Below are positions 1 to 7,051 of a DNA stretch of 38,342 nucleotides, one piece after another. Source of the DNA: Bacteroidota bacterium. Lineage in GTDB: Bacteria; Bacteroidota; Bacteroidia; AKYH767-A; OLB10. The stretch covers positions 1 through 38,342 of the forward strand of contig CAUJFJ010000238.1 in assembly GCA_963169675.1 (NCBI GenBank), written 5' to 3'. Both the position numbers and the translations under genes were made by a program. The notes beneath the pieces were generated by a model, which searched no databases, was not told the origin of the DNA, and was given only the letters and a program-made list of their open reading frames with translations. Every line of letters starts with the position of its first letter. The stretch's first letter is position 1.

Positions 1-221
1 GTGCTACAATAAAAAAGTAATTCACCATCGTTGTTTGATATTGAGCCACACGATCCTCGAGTAACAAGTGATGATGCAAATGTGATTGGTGTATTAATTA
101 AATTAAAGTCAATTCCAGCACTATCGCCAAAACACCAAATAGCTTTACGTTTTTGAGCATTTACCCCGCAAGCGATGATGCTAAAGGCAATAATTAAAAA
201 AAGAGGTCGAATTAACTTCAT
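1..221 (-). CDS. secreted protein, N-terminal fragment (3' end outside window)
   Basis: Reading the minus strand from the ATG at 221 gives 73 codons that stay open to the window edge, so the C-terminal part is missing. The product begins with a basic residue pair and a hydrophobic stretch ending VNAQ, a normal signal peptide. It is followed by KAIWCFGDSAGIDF. That motif resembles the W-x-FG-x-x-AG-x-DF opening of large Bacteroidota surface proteins that often end in PKD and gliding-motility C-terminal domains. The homology and the predicted extracellular location are inference from this short motif. No promoter box is obvious upstream. Confidence 0.75.
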   Translation of the reverse strand, partial: MKLIRPLFLIIAFSIIACGVNAQKRKAIWCFGDSAGIDFNLINTPITFASSLVTRGSCGSISNNDGELLFYCS

Positions 222-558
222 CAGGCTAAAATACGAAAAAGGATGCAGATTTAAGGTTTTTTTGCTTCTAGCTTTTTTCATGCCATTATTCAATACTAAC
301 TTCTTGTTAATCAATATTCGATAATAACATATTGAGGCTTAAAAGAGATTTTCCTTAGCAATTATATTTATAGGTAAAAATATAATTCTTAAAAATTAAA
401 AGTGAAAAACACTGAACTCTTAATATATAACTAATACCGTTATTAATTTTTAAATTTTGTGTTTATCAATTTTAATTCCGCAAAAACATGTTTTAAGAAC
501 AGCTCCAATTGCTGAGCAGAAACATTTAAATTAAGAATCACCAAATCACCAAATCAAG

Positions 559-599
559 TGCAGTCACATCTTTCTACTCAGGAACAAAAAATCAGCACC
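559..599. repeat. dispersed ~40-bp repeat, copy a
   Basis: Starts TGCAGTCACATCT and ends ACAAAAAATCAGCAC. The same start and end blocks recur at 744-783, 31549-31589 and 31686-31725, with a partial copy at 31621-31637. Confidence 0.7.
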
Positions 600-657
600 T
601 TTCGACAAGCTCAAGGCGACGCCCATTCGACTACGCTCAGGGCAACGCATAAGCATT

Positions 658-677
658 CCCACATCGTGACTTGTGGG
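658..677. repeat. hairpin repeat, CCCAC/GTGGG variant
   Basis: CCCAC (658-662), a 10-base loop atcgtgactt, and GTGGG (673-677), followed by GACC. Copies at 31726-31747 and 28771-28801 have CCCCGC/GCGGGG arms, so one base pair differs on both sides. No T-run follows, so it is not an ordinary terminator. Confidence 0.65.
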
Positions 678-743
678 GACCACATCTTTTTAATCAGGAA
701 CACCCATTATCAAACCACCAAACCACCAAACCACCAAATCAAG

Positions 744-783
744 TGCAGTTACATTTTTATTTCTCAGAAACAAAAATCAGCAC
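744..783. repeat. dispersed ~40-bp repeat, copy b
   Basis: More diverged copy: TGCAGTTACATTTTT at the start and CAAAAATCAGCAC at the end. It lies directly after the AACCACCA tandem block. Confidence 0.6.
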
Positions 784-835
784 ATAAGCACATCAAAGCA
801 TTAGCACCCATTCGACTGCGCTCAAGGCAAGCATT

Positions 836-868
836 AAAAAAGGCTGCTCTAACGAGACAGCCTTTTTG
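836..868 (-). terminator. rho-independent terminator of the redoxin gene
   Basis: AAAGGCTG (839-846) pairs with CAGCCTTT (858-865), and TCT/AGA extends the stem around an AACG loop. A-rich sequence at 836-841 becomes the T-run on the minus strand, downstream of the gene ending at 902. Confidence 0.75.
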
Positions 869-901
869 CAAGCTTTTGAATACAGTTATTGCTGTATGAA
901 A

Positions 902-1702
902 TTACATTTTTACAAGGCGTGATTTTACTGAGGCGCCTTCTGATATTACTTCTACCAGATATACTCCGGCGGGAAGTTCAGCAATATCAAATGCTGTTGC
1001 TTTGCCAAAATTCTTATTTGAAGTATTCAAATCCATCCATAATTTTCCGGCAACATCAAAAATACGAACCGACTCTAATTCGGTATCTGCAGAAACAGAA
1101 ACTTTTCCTGTTGCAGGATTTGGGAAAATGCTAAAACCGCTGATTGCATTTTGCTCTCCAATACCAACTGTAGAACAAGGTACCGGACTCAATCCATGTG
1201 TTCCAAAGAATGTTGCGAATGTTGTTGCATTTGCAATAGGCCACATATCGGTCTCGACAATATTTTTGTTTGGTGCAATTAAAATATAAGTTGGGAATGC
1301 TCCGATTCCGTATGCAGTTACAACTGCATTTCCACCACCATCAATACCACTGACTGAAGGATATCCCGGTGAACCGCCAAGTACGCTATTTTCATAAGCA
1401 ATTACTTCAGCATCGGTGTCACCAACATCCATTGCTATGAAGAAGATGTCTTCAGTGTTACAACCAAAGTTCTCATAGGTATCACGGTAATAAGGTGAAG
1501 TTGCAATGCAGGGTGGACAAGTTGTAAAGAAGAAATCCATACACACATACTGACCTGCATTGAGGATATCAAAGAGATTATGTACATCACCATTCACATC
1601 GGTAACGGTAAAATCGACAGCCTGTGTGAGTGTAGTTTGTGCCGAAACCTTCCCCGTAAGGAAGAACCCGACTGTAAGCATTAATAGTAGAAGTTTTTTC
1701 AT
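902..1702 (-). CDS. secreted thioredoxin-fold protein with T9SS type A sorting domain
   Basis: Predicted to be an exported thiol redoxin delivered by the type IX system. I chose the ATG at 1702: it gives MKKLLLLML, a typical signal peptide ending VSAQ near residue 22. A longer reading adds ten unlikely residues. A thioredoxin-like domain follows, with CPPC at about residues 62-65 in FFTTCPPC and a cis-Pro-like FPTY later. The last 85 residues, starting near FSIFPNPATGKVSV and ending LVEVISEG..KSRLVKM, are a type A sorting domain. The CPPC active site differs from the common CGPC, so redox behaviour may differ. It is monocistronic, with a terminator at 836-868 and candidate promoter boxes at 1804-1811 and, less exact, 1721-1728. 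Confidence 0.88.
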   Translation of the reverse strand: MKKLLLLMLTVGFFLTGKVSAQTTLTQAVDFTVTDVNGDVHNLFDILNAGQYVCMDFFFTTCPPCIATSPYYRDTYENFGCNTEDIFFIAMDVGDTDAEVIAYENSVLGGSPGYPSVSGIDGGGNAVVTAYGIGAFPTYILIAPNKNIVETDMWPIANATTFATFFGTHGLSPVPCSTVGIGEQNAISGFSIFPNPATGKVSVSADTELESVRIFDVAGKLWMDLNTSNKNFGKATAFDIAELPAGVYLVEVISEGASVKSRLVKM

Positions 1703-1803
1703 TTGTTTAGGTTTATCCCGTAAAGGTAGCAATTATTATAAAAGTTCGTTCTGAAAATTTCAGAAAAAATGGAATGGCTAACTAATTGTATTTTAGCACA
1801 TAA

Positions 1804-1811
1804 CAAAGGTA
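1804..1811 (-). promoter_or_regulatory. -7 box TACCTTTG, redoxin gene
   Basis: Exact TAnnTTTG on the minus strand, about 100 bases upstream of the ATG at 1702. A 7/8 match (TACCTTTA) lies closer at 1721-1728, so the start of transcription is uncertain. Confidence 0.5.
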
Positions 1812-1957
1812 GCTTTCTTAAAAGTCAGAAATTCCTGTTTCGGTTTATGAAAAAAATCTATTTCAAAATGAAATAATTATGTACCTGAATTTCAGGCTAA
1901 TAAATTAATTCCGAGAATGAATTACAGGTGGATAACGGGGAAAGGACTTGGATTCAC

Positions 1958-1965
1958 TATCTTTG
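1958..1965 (+). promoter_or_regulatory. -7 box TATCTTTG of the SRP RNA
   Basis: Exact TAnnTTTG. The RNA's first paired base (G1970) falls five bases after the box, so this site calibrates where transcription begins at other boxes in the window. Confidence 0.75.
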
Positions 1966-1969
1966 CACC

Positions 1970-2073
1970 GGGTAAGTCTTATACGACCAGCTCCTGTGAA
2001 CCTCCCCAGGTCCGGAAGGAAGCAAGGATAAACGGTTGTAGCGGTGCGATGTAAGTAGCTTACCCACTTTTTT
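1970..2073 (+). ncRNA. ffs: signal recognition particle RNA, small bacterial (4.5S) type
   Basis: Scaffold RNA that binds Ffh and guides ribosomes making membrane and secreted proteins to FtsY at the membrane. The diagnostic apical sequence CAGGTCCGGAAGGAAGCA, with the GGAA tetraloop and the Ffh-binding symmetric loop, lies at about 2007-2024. The ends pair: GGGTAAG (1970-1976) with CTTACCC (2059-2065). They give a single hairpin of about 96 nucleotides, as in the short SRP RNAs lacking an Alu domain. A run of eight T residues follows and probably terminates transcription. The -7 box at 1958-1965 sets the 5' end. The neighbouring YciO/Sua5 gene converges on it and ends at 2099. Confidence 0.93.
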
Positions 2074-2098
2074 TCTTTAGCTTTTTGAATTTCAGCCA

Positions 2099-2713
2099 CT
2101 AAGGAATCTGACCCAATCCTTCTCTTATTACTACAGGTGCATCGCCGGTGCAATCAATTACTGTTGAGGCCGTATTTTGTCCATACCCTCCATCAATTAC
2201 CAGGTCAACCTGATTACCAAAGCGCTCTTCTATGTCTGCGGGATCAGTGAGGTATTCAGCAATGGTATCCAAATCATCCCGTAAGGAAGCCGAAACAATG
2301 GGATTACCCAATTCAGCAACCAGTGTTCTGATGATCTTATTATCGGGAACCCTGATTCCAATGGTTTTGCGGTTATTTCGGAAAAGAGCAGGAACCATAT
2401 TACTGGCAGGCAAAATGTAGGTAAACGGGCCGGGCAATGTTGCTTTTAACAATTTAAAAACTTCCCTGTCGAATGGTCGTGTATACTCAGAAATATGCGC
2501 AAGATCATTCAGCAAAAAAGAGAAATTTGCTTTTTGAGGTTTCACTCCCCGAATGCGGCACAATTTCTCGAATGCTTTCTGATTGGTAACATCGCAACCA
2601 ATTCCATAAATGGTATCGGTAGGAAAAATTATGACTCCACCTTTACGAAGTACATCCACAACCTGTGCAATGTGGCGGCTATTGGGATTGTCGGGGTGAA
2701 TTTCAAGTAACAT
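2099..2713 (-). CDS. YciO/YrdC/Sua5-family protein (L-threonylcarbamoyladenylate synthase-like)
   Basis: The family makes threonylcarbamoyl-AMP from threonine, bicarbonate and ATP for t6A37 modification of ANN-decoding tRNAs. The 204 residues cover one YrdC domain: GGVIIFPTDTIYGIGCD near residue 25, a KxxxFSFLLNDL block, KTIGIRVPDN and NPIVSASL in the middle, and TVIDCTGDAPVVIREG at the end. The opening IHPDNP and overall layout look closest to the E. coli YciO branch, whose role is less certain than that of TsaC. The call is therefore to family, with TsaC activity likely but not proven. The -7 box at 2718-2725 sits so close that the message may start at the ATG itself. It converges on the SRP RNA. 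Confidence 0.88.
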   Translation of the reverse strand: MLLEIHPDNPNSRHIAQVVDVLRKGGVIIFPTDTIYGIGCDVTNQKAFEKLCRIRGVKPQKANFSFLLNDLAHISEYTRPFDREVFKLLKATLPGPFTYILPASNMVPALFRNNRKTIGIRVPDNKIIRTLVAELGNPIVSASLRDDLDTIAEYLTDPADIEERFGNQVDLVIDGGYGQNTASTVIDCTGDAPVVIREGLGQIP

Positions 2714-2717
2714 AATG

Positions 2718-2725
2718 CAAATTTA
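2718..2725 (-). promoter_or_regulatory. -7 box TAAATTTG, YciO/Sua5 gene
   Basis: Exact TAnnTTTG whose last base is only four bases before the ATG. Using the five-base offset seen at the SRP RNA, transcription would begin at the A of ATG (2713), giving a leaderless mRNA. Confidence 0.55.
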
Positions 2726-2761
2726 AGCTATATCGGGATGCTTTGTTCCGAATCTCAATAA

Positions 2762-3994
2762 TTAATACAGCTGTCTGACTTTGATCGTATGCTTCACCTT
2801 TTTCAATTCTGAAAGTGCTTTTGATGAGGTGCGTTTATCGACATCTACAACCACATAACCAATATCGGTGTTCGTCTTTAGATACTGTCCAAGAATATTG
2901 ACTTTTAACTTCGATAGAATACCATTTATTTCAGAGAGAACGCCCGGCACATTCTTGTGAATATGAAGCAACCGGTGGGCGTTTTGCTGCACGGGCAGAC
3001 TTAAAGCTGGCACCGACAAGGAACCGGTACTGGAGCCTGTCTCGAGAAACGAGATTAATTTTCCTGCTACATCCAATCCAATATTCTCCTGTGCTTCCAT
3101 TGTAGAACCGCCAATATGCGGAGTCAGAATTACATTGGTCATTCCCTGCAATTCACATGCAAATGGATCTGTATTTCCTTTAGGTTCATTTTCGAAGACA
3201 TCAATTCCTGCCCCGGAAATATGACCTTTTTCAATCATTTTTTTCAGAGCTTTAAGATCTACCACATCTCCGCGACTCAGGTTGATCAGGATTGAACCCT
3301 TCTTCATTTTTTTGAGTCTTGTTAAATCCATGAGCTTACGTGTTTGCTCACCTCCAGGCACATGAAGTGTTACAATATCAGAAGCACGCAGTAATTGATC
3401 GAGGGAATTTGATTTGACTGCATTTCCAAGACTAAGTTTTGGTTCCACATCATAAAAAATAACTTTCATACCAATGCTTTCGGCCAAAACAGAAACCTGC
3501 GAGCCAATATGTCCATAACCTACAATTCCCAGCACCTTACCACGTACTTCGTTGCAACCAGTACTGCTTTTATCCCATACGCCTGTATGTGCAGCAGCAT
3601 TTTTTTCAGGAATGCGACGTGCGAGGTTAATGCAATGTCCAATCACCATTTCAGCTACTGAACGCGTGTTACTGTAGGGCGAATTAAAAACTGCAACACC
3701 TTGTGATGTTGCCTCATCCATTGCTATTTGATTGGTTCCAATGCAAAATGCACCTGCTGCCAGCAACTTCTCCGCCTTACTTAAAACAGTTGCAGATAGC
3801 TGCGTTTTGGAACGGATGCCGATAAGATGCACGTTTTTAATTTTTGCAATTAACTCTTCTTCCGGCAACGACCCTTTTAAAACTTCAATAGAAGTATATC
3901 CATGGTTCCGAAATAATTTGAGAGCCTGTGGATGTACGCCTTCCAGCAGGAGAATGTTAATTTTATCTTTGGGATAAGATGTTCCGGATTCCAT
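2762..3994 (-). CDS. serA: D-3-phosphoglycerate dehydrogenase
   Basis: Catalyses the first step of serine synthesis: NAD-dependent oxidation of 3-phosphoglycerate to 3-phosphohydroxypyruvate in the cytosol. It has 410 residues, the same length as E. coli SerA, and aligns with it by eye throughout. Visible features are the NAD-binding GYGHIG (159-164) and the catalytic R241, E270 and H293 (in TPHIGGST). A C-terminal ACT domain follows from about 340. H346, N348 and N366 match the serine-binding residues of the E. coli enzyme, so feedback inhibition by serine is likely. Trp140 in GVWDK is also kept. It is transcribed alone, divergently from the T9SS gene at 4175, from a -7 box at 4024-4031. Confidence 0.96.
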   Translation of the reverse strand: MESGTSYPKDKINILLLEGVHPQALKLFRNHGYTSIEVLKGSLPEEELIAKIKNVHLIGIRSKTQLSATVLSKAEKLLAAGAFCIGTNQIAMDEATSQGVAVFNSPYSNTRSVAEMVIGHCINLARRIPEKNAAAHTGVWDKSSTGCNEVRGKVLGIVGYGHIGSQVSVLAESIGMKVIFYDVEPKLSLGNAVKSNSLDQLLRASDIVTLHVPGGEQTRKLMDLTRLKKMKKGSILINLSRGDVVDLKALKKMIEKGHISGAGIDVFENEPKGNTDPFACELQGMTNVILTPHIGGSTMEAQENIGLDVAGKLISFLETGSSTGSLSVPALSLPVQQNAHRLLHIHKNVPGVLSEINGILSKLKVNILGQYLKTNTDIGYVVVDVDKRTSSKALSELKKVKHTIKVRQLY

Positions 3995-4023
3995 AAAATG
4001 GCTTTAATGAATGATTTCGATGG

Positions 4024-4031
4024 CAAAATTA
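4024..4031 (-). promoter_or_regulatory. -7 box TAATTTTG, serA
   Basis: Exact TAnnTTTG on the minus strand, giving a leader of about 25 bases before the ATG at 3994. Confidence 0.65.
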
Positions 4032-4082
4032 ACCATTCAATTCCGTTTAAAAACAAGTACCGGCCAGATTTTATAAACAAGA

Positions 4083-4123
4083 CATTAACGTTTCATTAAC
4101 GCACGTTAACGGGTCATTAACCG
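4083..4123. promoter_or_regulatory. four helically phased TTAAC direct repeats, probable operator
   Basis: TTAACG at 4085-4090, 4096-4101 and 4106-4111, and TTAACC at 4117-4122, three of them preceded by CA. Spacing is 11, 10 and 11 bases, so all lie on one face of the helix. The block sits immediately upstream of a TTTG (4124-4127) and the -7 box at 4144. Such spacing is typical of activator or response-regulator sites bound by side-by-side dimers; the regulator is not known. Confidence 0.7.
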
Positions 4124-4143
4124 TTTGGAGCACCTCAGCCGGA

Positions 4144-4151
4144 TACTTTTG
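4144..4151 (+). promoter_or_regulatory. -7 box TACTTTTG of the T9SS cargo gene
   Basis: Exact TAnnTTTG with a TTTG at 4124-4127 at about -33. Transcription would start near 4156, which excludes the GTG at 4154 and supports the ATG at 4175. Confidence 0.7.
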
Positions 4152-4174
4152 TAGTGAAATTAAAACTTAACGAT

Positions 4175-5182
4175 ATGAAAACAATAAAAATCGCCGTCCT
4201 CACCCTGATGCTTTATGGCACAGGAACAGCTGTATTGGCTCAGGATCAGAAAAAATTTAAAGTTATGATCAGTAAGGAAATTAATGGGGAATCTGTTCTC
4301 ATTGATACGACCTTCAATTCTAAAACCGATATGCAGAACTATTTAAAATCGGTGAACACTGACATTAACATCACTGATGACATGGTTATGATTAAAGATG
4401 AATTTAAGGATCTTGAAAACCTTCAGGAAATAAATGTGGAAGTTGGTGATGTGGATTTCCGTAAAATAGAGATGGGCCAGCTGGAAGAAGAACTTAAAAA
4501 ATTGAATATTGATCTGGAAGAACTTAAATCTAACTCCAAAGTTTTGGAATTAGATCATGAAAACATGGAAGAAGTTATAGAAACTGATGGATCGGGAGAA
4601 GTTAAAAAAGGAACTGTCCGAATGTTTATTAATGATGATCAAACAGGAGATGATTCCGAAAAGAAACTTAAAACTAAAACTGTAATTGTTTCGTGTGATC
4701 CGGAAATGAAAATGAAACCGGGGGCATCAAAAACTTTTATTTGGAAAGACAGTACAGGTACAGCACATAAAGAAATTCGCATTGTTCGCACAGATAAAGA
4801 TGCAGCCGATAAAGGTGAAACCAAAACCATCAAAATCGAATCAGAAGCAGTCCCACCTCCACCACCACCTGTGAAAAAAGAAAACGAAAATCAATCGTTA
4901 TTAAAAGCAGAAGATTACAAACTGGATGCAACGGAGTTTAAAATTTATCCGAATCCTTCACAAGGAAAAATAAATGTATCCTTTAAAATTAATCAGCCGG
5001 GAGTAATCAATTTGAAAATTCTGGATTCATATGGAAGAGTTGTCATAGAGGATGAAATAACACCGACTGAAGGCTATTTTCAGAAAGAATATACAATTGA
5101 AGGTAAAGCAAAAGCTACTTATTTGCTGCAGTTAAAACAAGGCGACAAATGGCGTCATGAAAAAATAATTGTTGGCGCGTAA
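4175..5182 (+). CDS. secreted acidic protein with T9SS type A sorting domain
   Basis: Function unknown. The ATG at 4175 begins MKTIKIAVLTLMLYG, a signal peptide ending VLAQ. The mature protein (about 310 residues) has a charged, Asp/Glu-rich middle with predicted helices and DTTFNSKTDMQNYL, and a proline run PPPPPP. It ends in a type A sorting domain from FKIYPNPSQGKINVSF to HEKIIVG, which marks it for type IX secretion and surface attachment or release. I recognise no enzymatic motif. Four phased TTAAC repeats lie just upstream of its promoter, so expression may respond to a specific signal such as envelope stress; that is inference. A strong terminator follows. Confidence 0.85.
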   Translation: MKTIKIAVLTLMLYGTGTAVLAQDQKKFKVMISKEINGESVLIDTTFNSKTDMQNYLKSVNTDINITDDMVMIKDEFKDLENLQEINVEVGDVDFRKIEMGQLEEELKKLNIDLEELKSNSKVLELDHENMEEVIETDGSGEVKKGTVRMFINDDQTGDDSEKKLKTKTVIVSCDPEMKMKPGASKTFIWKDSTGTAHKEIRIVRTDKDAADKGETKTIKIESEAVPPPPPPVKKENENQSLLKAEDYKLDATEFKIYPNPSQGKINVSFKINQPGVINLKILDSYGRVVIEDEITPTEGYFQKEYTIEGKAKATYLLQLKQGDKWRHEKIIVGA

Positions 5183-5196
5183 ACAATCTTTAAAAT

Positions 5197-5242
5197 AATA
5201 AAGAGCTCCGAATCATGATGTTTCCGGAGCTCTTTATTTTTA
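5197..5242. terminator. bidirectional terminator between convergent genes
   Basis: AAAGAGCTCCG (5200-5210) pairs perfectly with CGGAGCTCTTT (5225-5235), extended by A/T pairs, with T-rich tails on both strands. It serves the T9SS gene ending at 5182 and the methyltransferase gene ending at 5253. Confidence 0.9.
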
Positions 5243-5252
5243 GTGGCAAATT

Positions 5253-6128
5253 TTATTTAACCGCTTCCATATAGAGTGAAATTTGCGGTAGTGTCTTGTC
5301 AAAAAAATGGGTATTTCTCAAAACCGGAAAAGCTGACTGAGAAAAACCGGAACGATAAATTGTTTTAAATCCTGCGTCTGTCAACATCCTGCGAAGTTTC
5401 TTTTCATTGAACCAGTTCATATGTCGGAAAGGATACTTGCGTTGCTGCTCCACCGAACATAAAGAAGTGCAGTAATTCATAGCATCCTCAAACGATTTTT
5501 CCTGAAATAATTTATGGACTGCAGCATCATCGAGTCTGATAGCATTACCTTCTGCAGCAATGACAGATGCAGCTGCAGCAAAATCTTCCAAAAATATTTG
5601 CGTAAGTGAAGCATCCTGCAAAGGCTTCGTAATGCATTGCTGTTCCAGATTTTTATTCATCTCATCCCATTCTATCCAGAAAAAATAACTGCGATCATTA
5701 TTTTTCCAGGCACGATAGGCATTGTCGGCATCGGGAGTAACCAAACGAATAGCACCACCTGGCTTAAGCATACGGTATGATTCGTTCAGCATATTTTGTA
5801 AAGATGCATCATCGATATGCTCAATGGTATGACTGGAATAAATGAGTTCAGCAGAATCGGTTGCTACAGGTATAGGTTGATGCAGGAACAAATCGTATAA
5901 AATTCCGGTTACACCACCATCATTTCCGGGTTGAAAATGTTCGTCAGTGATATCGATGTTTGTCCAGCATGGATGCACGAATTTACCGGCTCCGATATTG
6001 TAAAAATTTCTTTTACGGATACTGGCAGCATCAAAATACTTTTCATAGTTGGCAGCATCATTCGTATCACCAACTTTTCTGATTTCATACCCTAATTTCC
6101 GGCAGGCATCAAGTATTTGTTTTTTCAT
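5253..6128 (-). CDS. class I SAM-dependent methyltransferase
   Basis: A small-molecule or glycan methyltransferase of unknown substrate. The SAM-binding start reads NIGAGKFVHPCWTNIDI near residue 45 (motif I with its acidic end). IYSSHTIEHIDD and MLKPGGAIRLVTPDADN follow, as in the Methyltransf_11 group. The C-terminal third contains WFNEKKLRRMLTDAGF, the usual end of these domains. No signal peptide or membrane segment is seen, so it is cytosolic. It lies 31 bases downstream of the GNAT gene on the same strand with no promoter between, so the two are probably cotranscribed. Confidence 0.85.
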   Translation of the reverse strand: MKKQILDACRKLGYEIRKVGDTNDAANYEKYFDAASIRKRNFYNIGAGKFVHPCWTNIDITDEHFQPGNDGGVTGILYDLFLHQPIPVATDSAELIYSSHTIEHIDDASLQNMLNESYRMLKPGGAIRLVTPDADNAYRAWKNNDRSYFFWIEWDEMNKNLEQQCITKPLQDASLTQIFLEDFAAAASVIAAEGNAIRLDDAAVHKLFQEKSFEDAMNYCTSLCSVEQQRKYPFRHMNWFNEKKLRRMLTDAGFKTIYRSGFSQSAFPVLRNTHFFDKTLPQISLYMEAVK

Positions 6129-6159
6129 AGTATCCGTTACGTTAACCGCATGTGCCGGG

Positions 6160-6696
6160 TTACAATATTGCTGACCCGTTCTGATTCAAATCCAACGACA
6201 TCACAAAATCGTCATTCACATCCTTACCAATGATAAATTGCTTGGTTCCTATTACGGTGAAACCCCATTTTTTATAGAATGAAATCGCCCGCTCATTTTG
6301 TTGCCAAACCCCCAGCCACATGGCATCATAATTATGGGATTTTGCAATCCGGATACATGCTTCCATGAGTGCTTTACCTACCTTTTTGCCCACAAACTCC
6401 TGCAGCGCATAGATCCGTTCCAGTTGAATGGCAGATTTTCCGGCTAACTTCTCAGGAACATCCGATTGTTTCAGCTTGGCATATCCAACAGGTAAATCCT
6501 TCCAATAAGCAACCAAATAGGTAACCGCGGGATCTTCCAATTGCTTTTTGATGGTTTCCGGATTAAATGCCAGATCGAGATAAGCCTGCATATCGTCGGG
6601 ATCATTATGCTCCGAAAATGCTTCGTAAAATGCTTTCCTTCCTAATTCCGCCAGCATTTCAAAATGTGCCGGCCCCACTTCTTTAATTGTGATCAT
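6160..6696 (-). CDS. GNAT-family N-acetyltransferase
   Basis: Transfers acetyl from acetyl-CoA to an amine, substrate unknown. The 178 residues form a single GNAT fold. The acetyl-CoA-binding segment is visible as LERIYALQEFVGKKVGKALM near residues 90-110, and the family's C-terminal NERAISFYKKWGFTVIG follows. The opening MITIKEV is typical. It is the first gene of a probable two-gene unit with the methyltransferase downstream. The only exact -7 box upstream lies at 6856-6863, implying a leader of about 155 bases. Confidence 0.88.
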   Translation of the reverse strand: MITIKEVGPAHFEMLAELGRKAFYEAFSEHNDPDDMQAYLDLAFNPETIKKQLEDPAVTYLVAYWKDLPVGYAKLKQSDVPEKLAGKSAIQLERIYALQEFVGKKVGKALMEACIRIAKSHNYDAMWLGVWQQNERAISFYKKWGFTVIGTKQFIIGKDVNDDFVMSLDLNQNGSAIL

Positions 6697-6855
6697 ACTG
6701 GTAAGTGATTCTATTCCTTCTAAATTGAGCTATTCTTTAAAATCTCTATACTATTAACTTTCAATTACTTATTCGAATAAACGACTATTTTCACACCCTT
6801 AGGGACAATAATCCTTAACTTTGAGGCAGTATTCAACCTCATTGGGTTCTTTTGG

Positions 6856-6863
6856 CAAATATA
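6856..6863 (-). promoter_or_regulatory. possible -7 box TATATTTG for the GNAT gene
   Basis: Exact TAnnTTTG and the only one in the correct direction upstream of 6696, but about 160 bases away. Confidence 0.4.
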
Positions 6864-7007
6864 AAGTTTAATTAATCTACCTACTTTGTAATAGTGTCAA
6901 AATCAGGTCAATTGTCGTTTTTTACCGGCAATTAGTTGAAATATTATTCAACAAGGATGATGTCGAAAACTTTTATCTAATTTCAGGGGTAGCCTGATTA
7001 AGGTCGT

Positions 7008-7015
7008 TATTTTTG
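7008..7015 (+). promoter_or_regulatory. -7 box TATTTTTG, recJ
   Basis: Exact TAnnTTTG giving a leader of about 32 bases before the ATG at 7052. Confidence 0.6.
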
Positions 7016-7051
7016 TAAAAAGCACCCCGGCTTATTTTAGAACAGCAATTC

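Larger units (their letters stand above)
222..835. repeat. repeat-rich intergenic region
   Basis: About 600 bases without a credible gene. It holds a degenerate relative of the 151-bp elements near 285-330, 8-base tandem repeats (AATCACCA twice at 536-551; AACCACCA three times at 713-736), and two copies of a 40-base dispersed repeat at 559-599 and 744-783. It also has REP-like TTCGAC..GCTCA(G/A)GGC units at 600-646 and 810-832, and a CCCAC/GTGGG hairpin at 658-677. The same sequence types recur at 28.7-31.8 kb. Open frames here translate only the repeats. Confidence 0.7.
6697..7051. promoter_or_regulatory. divergent intergenic region between the GNAT gene and recJ
   Basis: 355 bases, AT-rich, with no open frame or RNA gene that I recognise. 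It carries one -7 box for each direction: TATATTTG on the minus strand at 6856-6863 and TATTTTTG on the plus strand at 7008-7015. The 160 bases next to the GNAT start may be an mRNA leader, but I see no riboswitch or clear hairpin in them. Confidence 0.5.

Noticed and set aside
558-899. 113-residue open frame on the plus strand
   Set aside because: It translates only dispersed repeats and the terminator; the product is low-complexity (HSTTLRATHKHSH) and the start has no promoter.
2762-3994. serA acquired from Proteobacteria because it resembles the E. coli enzyme
   Set aside because: The base composition, promoter box and placement look native, and this 410-residue type is, as I understand it, widely distributed.
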